Source of the DNA: Maylandia zebra
Lineage: Eukaryota > Chordata > Actinopteri > Cichliformes > Cichlidae
Direction: 5' to 3'
DNA: 64,000 bases
Assembly (NCBI RefSeq): GCF_041146795.1
Contig: NC_135167.1
Coordinates: 28,939,454 to 29,003,453 of the forward strand
The notes below the pieces were generated by a model. It was not told the origin of the DNA and searched no databases. It worked only from the letters and a program-made list of their open reading frames with translations. Positions within the stretch are counted from its first letter, which is position 1, and every line of letters starts with the position of its first letter. Position numbers and translations under genes: made by a program. Shown here one piece after another: positions 49,687 to 62,475 of the stretch.

Positions 49687-52235
49687 AAATATACCGGCTA
49701 ATAGATGAAATAGAACTGGTTTGTTTACCTTCTAGACAGCATTTGAACATCAAAAGAGATGTCTGCATGTGTCTGGATGACAGACTAGACTTCATTAAAT
49801 GCACACTGACACACACTGCCAAACTCATACAGTGTGCACCTCGGCCCTGTCATGTCATTGTGCTGTTGTCATATTCAGAGTTAATTTTGTCTCATTCAAA
49901 TCATCTGGTGATTTTGTAAGCGTAGGCCAGTGTCACTACAGAGGAGCAAGCATGTTGATGATCAGTCCGATGTGTCTGAGGTGGGAGCACAAAAGTGAAA
50001 ACATAATGAGCCTTCGTGGTTTGGGATCTTGTCTGTTAGAGAGAGATGTGGTGCAGTTTTAAAGTGAAACAACAACAGAGCTGGTATTTGCTCATTCTTG
50101 TGCTAATTATATGAGCAGAGCAGATAAAACTACTCTAGAAGCGTGCTAAAAGCACTTTATGGACGTGTCTTAAACAACTTTACTGCTGCACACTTTGCAA
50201 AGATGATATGGAGCTGCCAGACACCTGAGCAGAACCAGGGAGATCTTTTCATGAAATTAGCAGTCAGTATGTTGCTTCATAATAAAAGTTTGAGTGCACA
50301 GCTACCTTCCAGAATACAAAGCACGCCAGGCTACAGAATTGTGCAGTACATTTTTCCCTCCTACAAACAACCTGTCCAGAGTTCTTTGGGACTGGATTAA
50401 GTAAGACAGCTAAAATAACTAAAGCTGAATGGACTTGAGCCTCTTATGAAGGTTCTGGTTGTTCTATTCTGCACTTTAGTGTGATTGCCTGCTCAATGAA
50501 ATCGCAGCACAGGGGAAACCCTAACTAAAGGGCATGAGTGTGAAAGCACCCACAGAGGTTTGTGCCTGCTAAACTTTTGTTTTGGTAGTTCCGTTCTGAT
50601 TCCTCTCGTTCTCAAATAATAATTTTGTAATTTTCTGTTTATTTAGCTACTTATATTCTCACATAATCAAATCAACTGTGTGGTTTGTATAATTTCAGAA
50701 CTGTAAGAAGTTCATCTTTTTTTATGCAATTAAAAATCCAACCCCGCCTCAAGGAAATCAAACTTTTTAGAAAGTTATGAGAATGAAGAACACCAAGTTT
50801 TCAAGGTAGGAAGCTGAAAGCTAAAATGACAAATGAATGTAAAACATTAGATTGATATTGTAGGCGTGATTTAACAAAATGCGTCATCACTTTGTTAAAT
50901 GAGCACACACACTTTGTCATTCACTTTCATGTCAAGTATCACACCTGGGTCACCCGAGACAGTGTTGTTCAACAGGACTCTGTTCAAGACGGGTCACAGA
51001 GAGTTTATGTGTGTTGTCTGTCTGTGTGTGGTTGGCGTCTCTAATGACAGTGACAAGTCTGCTTCTTCAGGATTGGGTTCAGGATTCCTGTCATTGTTTG
51101 ATTTACTTGACTGAAAGGGATTGCTGCTGTGAGTCATGACTGAAGTCTGTTTGTAGACAGTAGTAACTGTGTTGTTGTGCTTACTTTGTTTGGACCTTAA
51201 AAACAAAAGAGTTTAGTGTCCTCGCTACTGTTGGACAGTAATTTCTTAGTTAAGTCACATGGTGATGTCATCCTAATATTGTTGCATTTTTGTTGAGGGT
51301 ATCATTGGTTGTACAAACAATAACAGAATTTATTTAAGATCCTGATCAATTATAAGTCTAGTGTATATGCCATGCCTGAAGCTTGGTGTTCATCGTGCTT
51401 CTGTTTTCTGTTCCTTCAAAGGAAATAAACAGAATACTGACTGTAGAATTCAGGCTACTTAACCATACGTTAATAGATATAAATATATTTATGCCATTGT
51501 ACATGACTCTGTGTGCGTGTGTGCATGTAGTTAGTCAGCTTAGAGGAATGCTCTTTCAGACTGCTGGGGCCTTGAGGAGGGTGTGGGCTGCTGTTTGGTT
51601 TGTGGCTTGCACCACGGGTGGAAGGGTTAGAGACACAGCTCTGCCTCAACTTGGCCCTAGCCTGTCTCACTATCTGCGGGGGAGTGCACATGCAGAAACA
51701 CACACACACACACAGACGTGTTCTCCAGACAACAAATGCGCCTTTGTGCTCCACTGGCCACTGCCACCACCACTGCTGCCGCTGCTGCTGCTTCAGGTGC
51801 TAGGGTAAAGCTGGGTATGTGGGGGAAGGTCAGCTGATTGGAAGGAGTAGGGGTTTTTAAGCAGGGAGAGGAAGTACAGGTGAAAGTCATAAAATACAGA
51901 AATTACGCAATGACTTTTCAAGGAGGTTGTGTGATAAGTGTTTCTTACTGAAGTTGCCATAGTCGTTCAGGACTTGCTGAAAACACAAGAAACAGGAAAG
52001 AAACATGAGTCTTTCTTGGCCACAGGGCCACAATTTGTAAGGTTTGATAGGCTGAAACATTTTATCACGATAAGCGGTGACTGTGAGGTCTTCTTACACT
52101 TTACTGTCAATGACACCTGAAATAGTGACACGAGAAACTTTGGGCAGAAACATGATAAGAAATGCTTTAGATATTGTATCGTGTGTCTAGATGGATATAT
52201 TATGCTATAATTGTACCAAGTGTTGGGAAATGATT
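48585..52235 (+). other. smad3: SMAD3 intron 1, middle part
   Basis: It contains (CA)n at 49643-49682 and short CA runs near 51700. No gene or named transposon is recognised. Confidence 0.55.
49643..49682. repeat. (CA)n microsatellite
   Basis: About 20 CA units are followed by an A-run. Confidence 0.95.
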
Positions 52236-52782
52236 ATATGTCTTGATGCATTCTCAATCATCCAGGAAAGTAAATCTCCAAAAGTTGGTTCTGTTCATCT
52301 GTAGCGTTTTGTGGGAGAAATGTTTCGTCACTCATCCAAGTGACTTCTTCAGTCTCAGCTGACTGCAGTTTTCCCCAATCTTATAAACAGTACATTTGCA
52401 TAATGACTGAAACCAGTCCACTGATGGAACAATGGGCTGGGAGGTCAGTTCCTTAATCTTAATTATGCAAATTCTCATGACCATTGATCAACAACCACTG
52501 ACCAAAACCCACTGATCAATGGCCATGAGTACCATTCACAGAGAGTTGGGGAATGGCTGCAATCACAGCATTGTGAGATGGCGAAAGATGTACCCTTAGG
52601 GCCCCTCCTCGATTCAGAGATGGACTTTCCCTTTTCACATAAATGGCCTCCTTGACTCCGCGCTCAAACCAGCGTTCCTCCCTGTCCAAGATGTGTACAT
52701 CCTCATCCTTGAAATAGTGTCCACTGGCCTGTAGGTGTAAATAGACTGCAGAGTCCTGGCCTGACGAGGTAGCTCTTCTGTG
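52236..52782 (-). mobile_element. Inverted 5'-truncated tail of a Penelope-like element
   Basis: The minus strand reads from within the GIY-YIG endonuclease (ATSSGQDSAVYLHLQASGH, DREERWFERGVKEAIYVKRE, LRVHLSPSHN) into a 3'UTR with hammerhead-like GGATGAGTGACGAAAC (52322-52337). It joins the main plus-strand copy head-to-head near 52782, in the middle of the sequence GCTCTTCTGTG. Inverted partial copies at the 5' side are characteristic of Penelope-like elements. Confidence 0.88.
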
Positions 52783-55504
52783 TGGGTGAAGAATTTGTCT
52801 GACAGACAGCTCACCCAAACAGAGACAAAACATCCTTGCTAAAGGGAATTTTGCTGTCACACTGAGACAAATCCCGCTAGTGGAGCTGATCACAGCCACA
52901 GAAACAGCAATTTGCAACAACAATATTGCAGAAGTGGAAGCAGAGCAACTATGGAAAGTTTCGGCCTGTCTCAGCAATGCAAAGCCCCCAGCATCCAACA
53001 TCACCATGGAGGAGAGGAAGGCACTCACATCACTTAGTGATGACAACAACATTATCATCCTTCCGGCAGACAAGGGTAGGTGCACAGTATTGCTAAACCA
53101 GAAAGACTATCATGAGAAAATTTTGTCACTACTCAGTGATGAAAATACTTATGAGCCCCTGAAACGAGACCCAGGAAGTGGCTACAGGAAGAGGGTGATA
53201 GACTATCTGAAGCAGTTGGAACAAGACAAGGCTATTGACCGGACCTCATACCACAGGCTATCCGGTTGTTCAGTCTGACGTCACTAGCCGTGTCTGGGTC
53301 TAAACTCCGCTGCAGGTCCATATATCAAACGATCACTATGGCATTACTGAGAGTCGAAAAACTGTCTAAAGTCTTTCATCTTTAATAAAATGATCAGCGT
53401 TCTGCTCTACCAGGTGTAACAATTAAGTTTAACATCTAGGCATCCATGAAAACGGAATTTATGACATTTAACGGAGTTAGAAGTTAGCAGGGAGTTAGCT
53501 CGCTAGCTTCTATCTAAATACAATATAGCATGTCCTGACTGTGGGGTTTTGGAAACAAATTAAAACGTACAGCTCTGTTATCACTTCCAGCATAAATGAA
53601 GACAGAAAACTAAACAGCAGTGACGTTTGTAGGGTTACTGAAGTTGGGCTAGCTGGTATATAATGATGTGCTACGTGACCGCTAGCGACACAGCTATGTT
53701 AGCATAATATAAACAAGCTAACTTTTTTTCCACTCGATAAAAGTTACCGTGAGTGTTCTCGGTGGTCAGGAACAAATGTAATCGCATGGCAGGATGCTTT
53801 AAAAGGACCAAACTTCAGCCAGGAGAACAACTGAGATAATCCATCCACAATACGAGGTTAGTCATTCATATACTGCTGCATGGGCTGGGCTGTAGTTACA
53901 TCCCAAGGTTTTAAAAACTGAGCTTAAATAAATGATTAGCGGTAATAAAAGCCGAGGGAGGTCAACAGGGATCACTGACTGTTTTAGGAGCTTTTTGAGA
54001 TTAAATAGAAGAAAATACATAACATTAAACATGTTAACAACACAAAAGCCATATTAAACCAGACTACTTTAGACCCGGAAGTAAGATTCGTCGCGTCATC
54101 ACTGAACAACCGGATACCCAGGGGAGTCCACACCAAGTCTGTATGGTTTACTGAAAATACATAAACAGGGTGCACCTTTAAGACCGACTGTCTGCATGAT
54201 CGACTCTGTCACCTATAACATCTCCAAGTTTCTGCCTTCCATCCTCAACCCGCTGGTGGGCAGCTCTGAACACCAAATCCAGAACAACCTGGATTTTGTT
54301 GAGAAGGTGAGAGATGTCATCATGGAGGCAGATGAAACCATGGTCTTGTACGACGTTACATCTCTCTTCACTTGCATCCCAGTCACGGAAGCGTTGGAGG
54401 TAGTCTGTAAGAGATTACAGGATGACACCAACCTCAGCAACAGGACCACTCTCAGCATCGGCCAAGTGTGTTTGCTTTTGGAACTGTGTCTTCATTTCAC
54501 CTACTTCACATACAAGGGTCAGTTCTACAGGCAGAAACATGAGTGTGCCATGGGCTCCCCAGTTTCACCCATTGTGGCCAATTTGTACATGGAAGAAGTG
54601 GGAAAGAGGGCTTTGCTATCCTACCCTGGAACACCACCAAGCCATTGGTGCAGATATGTGGATGACACCTGGGTGAAAATCAAATCTACGCATCAAATTC
54701 ACCAGGGAGGATATGAAAAGTGGCAGGTTAGCCTTCTTAGACTGTGAGATTTCCATCAGTAATGGGGGACATCTAAAAGCTGATGTGTACCGTAAACCTA
54801 CACATACGGATCGGTATCTAAGGTTTGACTCTCATCATCCACTGGCGTACAAACTGGGTGTCATTACGACGCTACAATACAGAGCGAACACCATCCCCAC
54901 TGACACAGCGGCCAGGGAGGCAGAAGAACACCACATCAAGAAGGCCCTGAGTAAATGTGGTTATCCCAGCTGGACTTTTGTCAAAGCTGGAAAGGCACCT
55001 AAAGAAAGCTCCAGCCGACCCAGGAGAGAAGGACAACCGCTGCCCAAGCGAAAACCTGTAGTGATCCTGTATGTATCAGGAGTATCAGAGCAGTTGAGAC
55101 GCATTTTTTCTAAAAGTCTCTGTGGCTTTTAAACCCCCAAAACACGCTGCGCCAAAAACTGGTCCACCCCAAGGATCGGATCCCCCGACACAAACTGAGT
55201 AACATAGTGTACGCTGTTAAGTGCCAAGAGGATTGCCAGGATTTATACATCGGGGAAACCAAACAACCTCTGGCGAAGCGGATGGCACAACACAGAAGAG
55301 CTACCTCGTCAGGCCAGGACTCTGCAGTCTGTTTACATCTACAGGCCAGCGGACACTCTTTCAAGGATGAGGATGTACACATCTTGGACAGGGAGGAACG
55401 CTGGTTTGAGCACGGAGTCAAGGAGGCCATTTACGTGAAAAGGGAAAGACCATCTCTGAATCGAGGAGGGGGCCTAAGGGTACATCTTTCGCCATCTTAC
55501 AATG
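52783..55504 (+). pseudogene. Penelope-like element: reverse transcriptase plus GIY-YIG endonuclease, decayed
   Basis: N-terminal and RT coding sequence runs from about 52790 to 53260 (ITMEERKALTSLSDDNN, IILPADKGRCTVLLNQKDY). It is interrupted by an 854-bp insertion and resumes at 54115. RT landmarks are TYNISKFLPSILNPL, VLYDVTSLFTCIPV (motif A Asp), YRQKHECAMGSPVSPIVANL and the active site RYVDDTWVK (about 54650-54675). The linker (HLKADVYRKPTHTDRYL) is frame-shifted near 54700, and another break lies near 55130. The GIY-YIG domain starts IVYAVKCQEDC..DLYIGETKQPLAKRM (about 55207-55290) and ends LRVHLSPSYN at 55504, where homology to the inverted copy stops, so the 3'UTR is lost. At least two frameshifts plus the insertion make it inactive. 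Confidence 0.92.
53261..54114. mobile_element. 855-bp non-autonomous TIR element, copy B (inside the PLE)
   Basis: It has the same ends as copy A (TCCGGTTGTTCAGT...ACTGAACAACCGGA) and the same orientation of the interior. Removing exactly 854 bp joins CTA (53258-53260) to TAC (54115-54117) and brings the upstream PLE frame into register with the downstream frame. The PLE therefore supplies the pre-insertion sequence, with a single AT at the junction. No ORF of note is present. Confidence 0.9.
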
Positions 55505-56642
55505 AATTCTAATCGAAAGCCTAATAAAGAATAAGCAGTCAGGATAACAGACAAATATCCAGCATCTTTTAAACAATTCTGACATGTATGAATTCGAGCA
55601 CACAGGTTTCTAACTTTGGCGAGGAAAGCATCCAGGGTTCACGGCACACACATGCACCGTAATGACCTTAATTTATCTTAGTTACCCAGTTCTGAGCTTT
55701 AATTATATCATCATTTGGATTTTTGCCACTGAAGAATCAACAAGTTAAGGTCAGTTGTGAAATTTGTGAATTTTTTTTATAGTGGAAATTTCTCTTTGAG
55801 GGATATCAGGCTGACACAGCATGGGGGTATGTTTTTAAGAATAAACATTAATTTTTCATGAGAGGTAAACCAGCCTACACTCTGCCCTTCCCTACGAAAA
55901 AATGCAACTAGACTGTAGAGAGAAATTTATTGATGACTTGCATCTGGAATATTCTCTGTAATTCATCATCATGCTTCAGAAAGAGAGAGACATACTGCTC
56001 TGCTCATTGACTGTTTGCAGTAAAACTAATGGCTCCCAGTCCTCCATTGTCTCCCCAGATTTTTGGAGTCCAGACTCTGTTATTTGTCGTCTAGCCCTGC
56101 CAGTCGTTTGTCTGCTGGTTTTGTATTTCACTTTAGGCCCTCCTTCACTGGTCCCAGCACACTTCAGCCCTATGATATCACCTATGGGCCAGACACCCCC
56201 TCCTTTCCTCCTTCCTCCACCTTTGTTAGAAATAGAGAAGTCTGATGGCTTTTCCAGAGAGAGTGGGAGGTTGGTGTGTGTCTTTGTGTGTTTTTCCGCC
56301 CGAGCCTCATCACTGCTGGACTGCTGCAAGTCCATATATGTTTAGACATCAGTGATTAAATGTATGTAAACTAAAGCATTTGGATGAAGACAAACTCAAC
56401 TCAAGAAAAAGGTCATTTACAGCAATTTCTGATTGTTCACTTAATTGTTTAGGCTATAAAATGTCTTGTTTTGTAGCTCAAACCACTTTGCAAAACATGA
56501 AAGTTACCAGACTTTACAACCCATGAATGTTCAGAGACTTAGCTTGAAACTGAAATAACTGGTCAGCTATGAAATTAGTTAGCTAACACATTTCTATTTG
56601 TTGACTAAAAAATTATTATTTCAGCTGTACTAAGTACACTAT
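55505..56642 (+). other. smad3: SMAD3 intron 1, no feature recognised
   Basis: Overlapping open frames on both strands at 55971-56345 are not recognised. No transposon boundary is seen. Confidence 0.5.
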
Positions 56643-56915
56643 TTAATTCAATTCAATTTTATTTATATAGCGCCAAATCACAACATAAGTCGCCTCAAGG
56701 CGCTTCATAGATGCAGAGAAAAACCCAACAATCATATGACCCCCTATGAGCAAGCACTTTGGCAACAGTGGGAAGGAAAAACTCCCTTTTAACAGGAAGA
56801 AACCTCCGGCAGAACCAGGCTCAGGGAGGGGCGGCCATCTGCTGCGACCGGTTGGGGTGAGAGAAGGAAGACAGGATAAAAGACATGCTGTGGAAGGGAG
56901 ACAGAGGTTAATAAC
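56643..56915 (-). repeat. LINE-type 3' end repeat
   Basis: On the minus strand it reads CCTGAGCCTGGTTCTGCCGG, then TTCCTTCCCACTGTTGCC, GCGCCTTGAGGCGACTTATG, and ends GGCGCTATATAAATAAAATT followed by ATTGA units. This is a very common dispersed fish repeat with an L2-like tail; no coding remains. Confidence 0.7.
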
Positions 56916-57512
56916 AGATTTAGTCTTGATTTAAAAAAAACAAAAAAAACCATGGTGAAATCTGTTTCTGTAGTTTTTTTTTTTTTTAAATTTGCAGCTG
57001 ACAGTTGTTTTAGCAAACCAGAATAGATTAACCAACCACAGAAAGTATTATGTGGCAAGTAGGGTCAGATGATATCAGGATATGTAAAGTAAAATAAGGA
57101 AAACTTTTTGCAGAAGTGTTGCAATACCTCTAATGTCGACACAGTTCACATGGTTGCATATATTGTGTTTATCTGGATGATTAGAGCATATCCACTACTG
57201 GAGAGATTGGGACTTAATTATCCCAGTCCAAATTTGAAATATCTTCCATGTGAACACTGGAGGTTGTTGCATTATTGCTGATGTGGAGATGGTGGCAGAG
57301 AAACTGGGCATCTCAGTTATACATGAACTTCACTTCCAAACTCTACAGTGATCCAGAATCGCTGCTTTTCTTACTTTATAATATTGCCTGCCCCGGTCAT
57401 GTTGTGAGCTGTATTTTTAGCAGTTGGCATAAGTTTTTCAGGACATTAGTAACCACACTCTCAAGGAATACCATTGTGCACATGTGGGCTTGTAGTTCAA
57501 ACAAGTATATTA
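56916..57512 (+). other. smad3: SMAD3 intron 1, no feature recognised
   Basis: The sequence is AT-rich with A-runs and T-runs near 56930-56990. Nothing else stands out. Confidence 0.5.
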
Positions 57513-57525
57513 GTGAACTAGCAAT

Positions 57526-57793
57526 ATGTCTGTGAAGGTTCTCAGTCATCCAGGTCATCGTAGTCAAAGGAGCTTGCAAAGAAAAGCGTCTGGACTTCTT
57601 TAAGTTACTTGAAGATGTTTCACCTCTCATCCGAGAAGCTTCTTCAGTTCTAAGGTCAAATGGTGGAGAGTCCCAGATATAAACCTAGTGGGAGTATCCC
57701 CCCACAGAGGGACAAAGGACCCCCTGATGATCATCTAATCGTCTGAGCCAAGGTGTGAAACTGGGTGTGGGTCCCAATCAGCCAGAGTTTCGG
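57526..57793 (-). mobile_element. Second-family Penelope-like terminal copy with hammerhead-like motif
   Basis: A 268-bp insertion is bounded by a perfect 13-bp duplication GTGAACTAGCAAT (57513-57525 and 57794-57806). The minus strand contains CTGAAGAAGCTTCTCGGATG and the motif GGATGAG-AGGT-GAAACAT (57615-57632), followed by GACGCTTTTCTTTGCAAGC and GATGACCTGGATGACTGAGA. The layout parallels 3679-3962, but the sequence is from a different PLE family. Confidence 0.85.
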
Positions 57794-57806
57794 GTGAACT
57801 AGCAAT

Positions 57807-59863
57807 TTAGAAATTTGTTATTCTGGATGATCCTTCGTGGATTATTTAATTTTCTTTCAGTTATCTAAAAGATAATGCTGCATTCTCCCTCGTATCGGCT
57901 GGCATTGGCCAAGGAAGACAAAGAGACTTTACAAAGAGGTTGGTTGCAGAGACAGTCCAGATTGTAACCAACTTTATTTTCCCAGTTGTGTTATGTTGTT
58001 GACTCTGTGTGATTCTGCAGTTTCAGATCCTTAAACTGTTGGGATAGTGAAGGATTAATCTGTGATGACGCTTGCACAGAAACAGCTACTACAGGGAAAA
58101 GCAAATTAAACAATTTTTCGCTTCATCACAGGGCTAACAAAAAATTATTTAAAGGTCACAGACTGCTGAGTTAGTCGTGTCTAACCGAAGGTAGAATTGG
58201 TGAATGATTTGTCTCTTTACATGTTGTTGTTGTTGTTGTTGGAAGGCACCAGCCTCTGCTAAATGTCACCAGATTGTAGCCCTGTTGGTCGGGGTTCAAC
58301 AGACTGGCCACAGACTTTATGAAAGGCACAAAGGCCATATCAGCCCAATAGCCCCTCACCCCCACCGCCCTCATCCCGCACTCAGCACTGCAATGGAGGC
58401 TGTGAGATCAGGATAGTGGGACAGACGGAGGAGAAGGAAAGGGGGGGTTTAGGGGTTCAGTCACAGACACTCTGAGCTACCCTGAGCTGTTGAGATGGTC
58501 TGGCAGACCTGTTGTGCAGCTGCAGCCCTCCTTTCTTTATCCATCACCCACTTTGTCCTCTACCCTTGCATGCTTTTAAAGGACAGACTGTGACTGATCC
58601 TGATCTTTGTGATGTGTTTGCAGGCACCTTAAAATGGTGAAAATATTCTACTTTTAAAGTTAAACATGCAAGTTTAGTTACATAGTTAATAACCAGCATT
58701 GGATGAGAACAATTTTTTCTCCAAGGCCTTCAGTTTCTAACTGTATGTGCTGGCATCTTCTTAGCGAGGTAAGGCTTTCAGTAAGAGAGTAAAAAAAGTC
58801 CATGTTAAGCCCACAAGGAAGGCGTGTGTGTGTTCAACACTTCTCGGACTGTTGCCAGCCTGGACACACACACAGTGTATATGTTTGTGTCTCTGAGCGT
58901 AACTGGGTATGCCTCAGGGTGTTTGTTTTGCCCCCTCCCCCTTCCCCAGCTTAGTGAAGCTCAATCTGCTCTGTCTGAGTCAGCCAAAAGCGCACATATT
59001 CAAAATTTATGTATGTACTAACCTTCACAGCCACTAACATCTGCTTATATATTTTTTTTATTTCACTACTTTTGCTACACTGGCAAATGCTAAATTAATG
59101 CATACTTCAAATGTAAAGTTACCTTAATTATTTTATATCCCTTCTGTTCTTACATTTCTCTGTACGTGTGTCCATCTGTGGAGCTCTACCATTCACGCAA
59201 ACATACATGCTGGATGGATGTAAAGCTCATGTTCAGTCTCAGCTTTGGATCATGAGCCAAAATGATGTTGACACATTTACCCCTCTGGCAAAAATCTATA
59301 CCTATTTATCCCTTTATTTTTAGACATCAGTTCCGGTCTATATTCTGAGATCAACATCAGCTTGCATGAAAAAACACAAATATTGCCCCAGATTTCATGG
59401 GGCAATATTTGGGGCAGGCGAACTGTAGGCAAAGGAAGAATACATATGGATCTGAATCACTTTATTTTAAATTTTGTGCTCCAGGATTGGCCTTGCTGAA
59501 GGAAATGCTCCCCCTCTGAAGTTAACTTTCAGCTGAATTTAGTTTTCTTTTTAGATAATTGAATTATTACACAGCCAATGTTTTTTTTTTTTTTTTTAAA
59601 GAACCAAAAATCCATTATAATTTTTTCATTGTACTTCCTTCAATAGAAACCTGATTTGAGGATTTTCTTGATTATGTTATGTAACAGCAAAATATACACC
59701 CACTGGTTTTATTTGATTTTTTAAAAAGAGTTATCTAATACTTAATGTAGTTGATAGATTTAAGAAATCTTAGCCATTTTTAACAAAATTTTATTTAAAA
59801 TTTAAGGTCAAATTAACCTGTAGAGCTAGAACTTGATAACCAGGCCAATCAATCATGGCTTTT
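57807..59863 (+). other. smad3: SMAD3 intron 1, no feature recognised
   Basis: A short GTT/TTG repeat lies near 58221-58241 and a T-run at 59580-59597. No gene or named element. Confidence 0.5.
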
Positions 59864-60089
59864 CAGGGGTAGGCAACTCCAGGCCTCAAGTGCCGGTGTC
59901 CTGCAGGTTTTAGATGTGTCCTTGATCAAACACAGCTGATTCAAATGGCTAAATTACCTCCTCAACATGTCTTGAAGTTCTCCAGGGGGCTGGTAATGAA
60001 CTAATCATTTGATTCAGGTGTGTTGACACAGGGTGAGATCTAAAACCTGCAGGACACCGGCACTCGAGGCCTGGCGTTGCCTACCCCTG
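59864..60089. mobile_element. Foldback (near-palindromic) MITE, hAT-like ends
   Basis: The left half from CAGGGGTAGGCAACTCCAGG is mirrored by the right half ending GTTGCCTACCCCTG; complementarity extends about 95 bp from each end, leaving a short loop near 59960-60000. CAGGGGTAGGC-type ends are common in hAT-derived elements, but I see no clear 8-bp target duplication. Confidence 0.75.
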
Positions 60090-61453
60090 GTTTATAGCAT
60101 TATGGTATTGGATATACTGTAAAAATAGAATTATGTTGTGATATATTGTTAAATGTGACTCCCCTAGCTTTGGATGCATTCACTGTCAATAATGCTATTC
60201 ATTCATTTTAAGTGCCCATGTTCACTTTTTCAATTCACATTTTGGTTTTGTAGATAAAATCAGTCAGTGCTGATTTGATTAGTTTCTGATCCTGTAGAGA
60301 GAAGCTGAAGAGTGAAAAATGTCCTGTATAAAGTCTTGAAGGCCCCACCCATGGACTTCAGATCTTCAGTTTGGAACACACACGCAGAGGTCAGCCCAGC
60401 TGGGAATTTGGGGTCATGATTATTCTCCCCTCAGCTACCTCCTGCCTCATGTCTGGAGTATTTTGAGGTCCAGATCATTTTTTTTTCTTCAATATCTGAG
60501 GTTGGCTGTTTAAATAGAGCTACTACTGCCACTAAACAACAAACTGAGGCTTGATGGTTTCACAGGAGTGGTTTTTGCTGTCAGAGCAGGGTTTCTCATT
60601 TGTCTCATTCAGTGGGCCATCGTAAATCTCTGAAGTGAGTCACTCTCATTGAGCAGGATATAATGTGTCTTGACTTGTCTCATACGCAATACTGTCTGTT
60701 GCTGATAGCGTTGGTTTACGTTTAAATCATACAAACACCTTTGTAGGAGAGTTAGTTGACCTTGCCTGTCAGCAGTGCAGAGTAATGATCTAATGCTTGT
60801 TTACCCTCAGTTGTTCATCTGCTAAAGAAGAGTTTGCTGATCCTATTCGCTGACCTTTGTTCAAGTAAAATTCAACCTGGATCCCTTGTTTATTGTTAAT
60901 AATTTATATAAAAACTGTGGAATGTGAGCTTTTTGTTCCGGGTTTAGAAGAAGCGAAAGGGTTGAGAACCACAGAGTTGAGCTCAGTAGCTATCGTGGAC
61001 TAAATGATTCATCACAGTTTGAAGTACACTGACTGTGATTTGGTGCTCTCCCACATGTATAACCTATCTGACTTACTCTTCATGCAGAAACTGGGTGATA
61101 AACTCTCTGGTGTAGTAATAGAGATAGTGAGAGCTGTGCCCATATAAGTAATTCACTGATTAATTTGGTAATTAAACAGCAGATCAGGTGACAAAGAAAT
61201 TACTTTCTTTTATGTGGAAATTGATGTTAGACATAGATATAATCATTTATGATGTAATGGACTATAATGATGTGGTGAGTGTGGTGTTTGGCTGAGGTGC
61301 AGCTCTGCATAGACTGTTTGTGGCAAAGAGAAAAAACACTGGGGAGTTTATTTCTTAATTTACAGCCTGTAACAGCAAGAGGGCATCAAGTCTCAGTTAA
61401 TGTTGTTGATGGGTAGCAAAGATTGATGCAAACTAACGTGATTAGTGGATATA
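60090..61453 (+). other. smad3: SMAD3 intron 1, no feature recognised
   Basis: No exon or repeat boundary is recognised. Confidence 0.5.
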
Positions 61454-61970
61454 CACTATCAGTCAAAAGTCTGGACACGCCTTCTCATTTAATGTTTTTT
61501 TAATTTATTTTTATTAGTTTCTACATTATAGATGCGTACTAAAGACACCAAATGTATGAAGCAAGATATATGGAATTATGTAGCAAAGAAAAAATTGATT
61601 AACTCTAAAAATGCCGTATATTTTATATCTTCAAAGTAGCAGCCCTTTGCTTTGTTGACAGTGCTGCAAACCTTTGGCGGACTCTCAATGACCTTCATGA
61701 TGTAGTCACCTGAAATGGGTTTTCACTTCACAGGTGTGCCTTGTCAGGGTTTATTTGTGGAATTTCTTGCCTTCTTAATGGAGTTGGGAACATCAGTTGT
61801 GTGTTGTGCAGAAGTCAGGTTGGTAAACAGCTGACAGCCCTATTTGACAAGTGCAAGAATCCCTGTTATGGCCAGAACCAATCAGCCATTTCAGGTGACT
61901 ACCTCATGAAGCACATCGAGAGAATGCCAAGAGTGTGCAAAGCAGTAATCAAAGCTTTTGACTGGCAGTG
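61454..61970 (+). mobile_element. Internally deleted Tc1-like element
   Basis: CACTATCAGTCAAAAGTCTG at the left and CTTTTGACTGGCAGTG at the right, flanked by TA (61452-61453 and 61971-61972), mark both ends. The left part runs through the leader TGGAATTTCTTGCCTT to CCAGAACCAATCAGCC (61873-61888), where the transposase start codon region would lie. It then jumps to the C-terminal end, where TTCAGGTGACTACCTCATGA and AGAGTGTGCAAAGCAGTAAT are visible. Most of the transposase gene is missing. Confidence 0.85.
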
Positions 61971-62475
61971 TAGGTGGGCAGAAACTTGACAAGTGAAACA
62001 GCATCAACTCACAACTACTGCCAGATATGGTTTAGTATTACTCTTTTAAATCTCTTGCTTCATTTTTCTTTGAGGTGTATTTGTATGTATTTGTAAAACA
62101 GCTGGCAGCAGTAGTAGGTTCATACATTTCAGTTACTAACTAAACAGTTGTAGCTTCTGTATTAGGAAAAAAAATTCCCCAGTGCCTGAGTATGCTTGAG
62201 TAGGAGGTCAACTTAGACCAGGATGGACTTGGCACAAACTTTGATCTGCATCTGATTTCAGTTCTTGGTTGGGAGGTGTTGAGGCTCCTGTCAACAAATC
62301 GTGCATTTTTAAATGAGAGGTCTCGGGCCTAGGTGGGAGATAATTGTCCTGGTTATCCAGGCTGATTTGCCCTGTGTCTTATTGAGCAGAGGAGAGTTCA
62401 ATATGAATCTCTTTCTCCGGCCTCTGTGAATGTAAGTTGTGATTACACATTTCTAGTACATATGTGCCCACTCCA

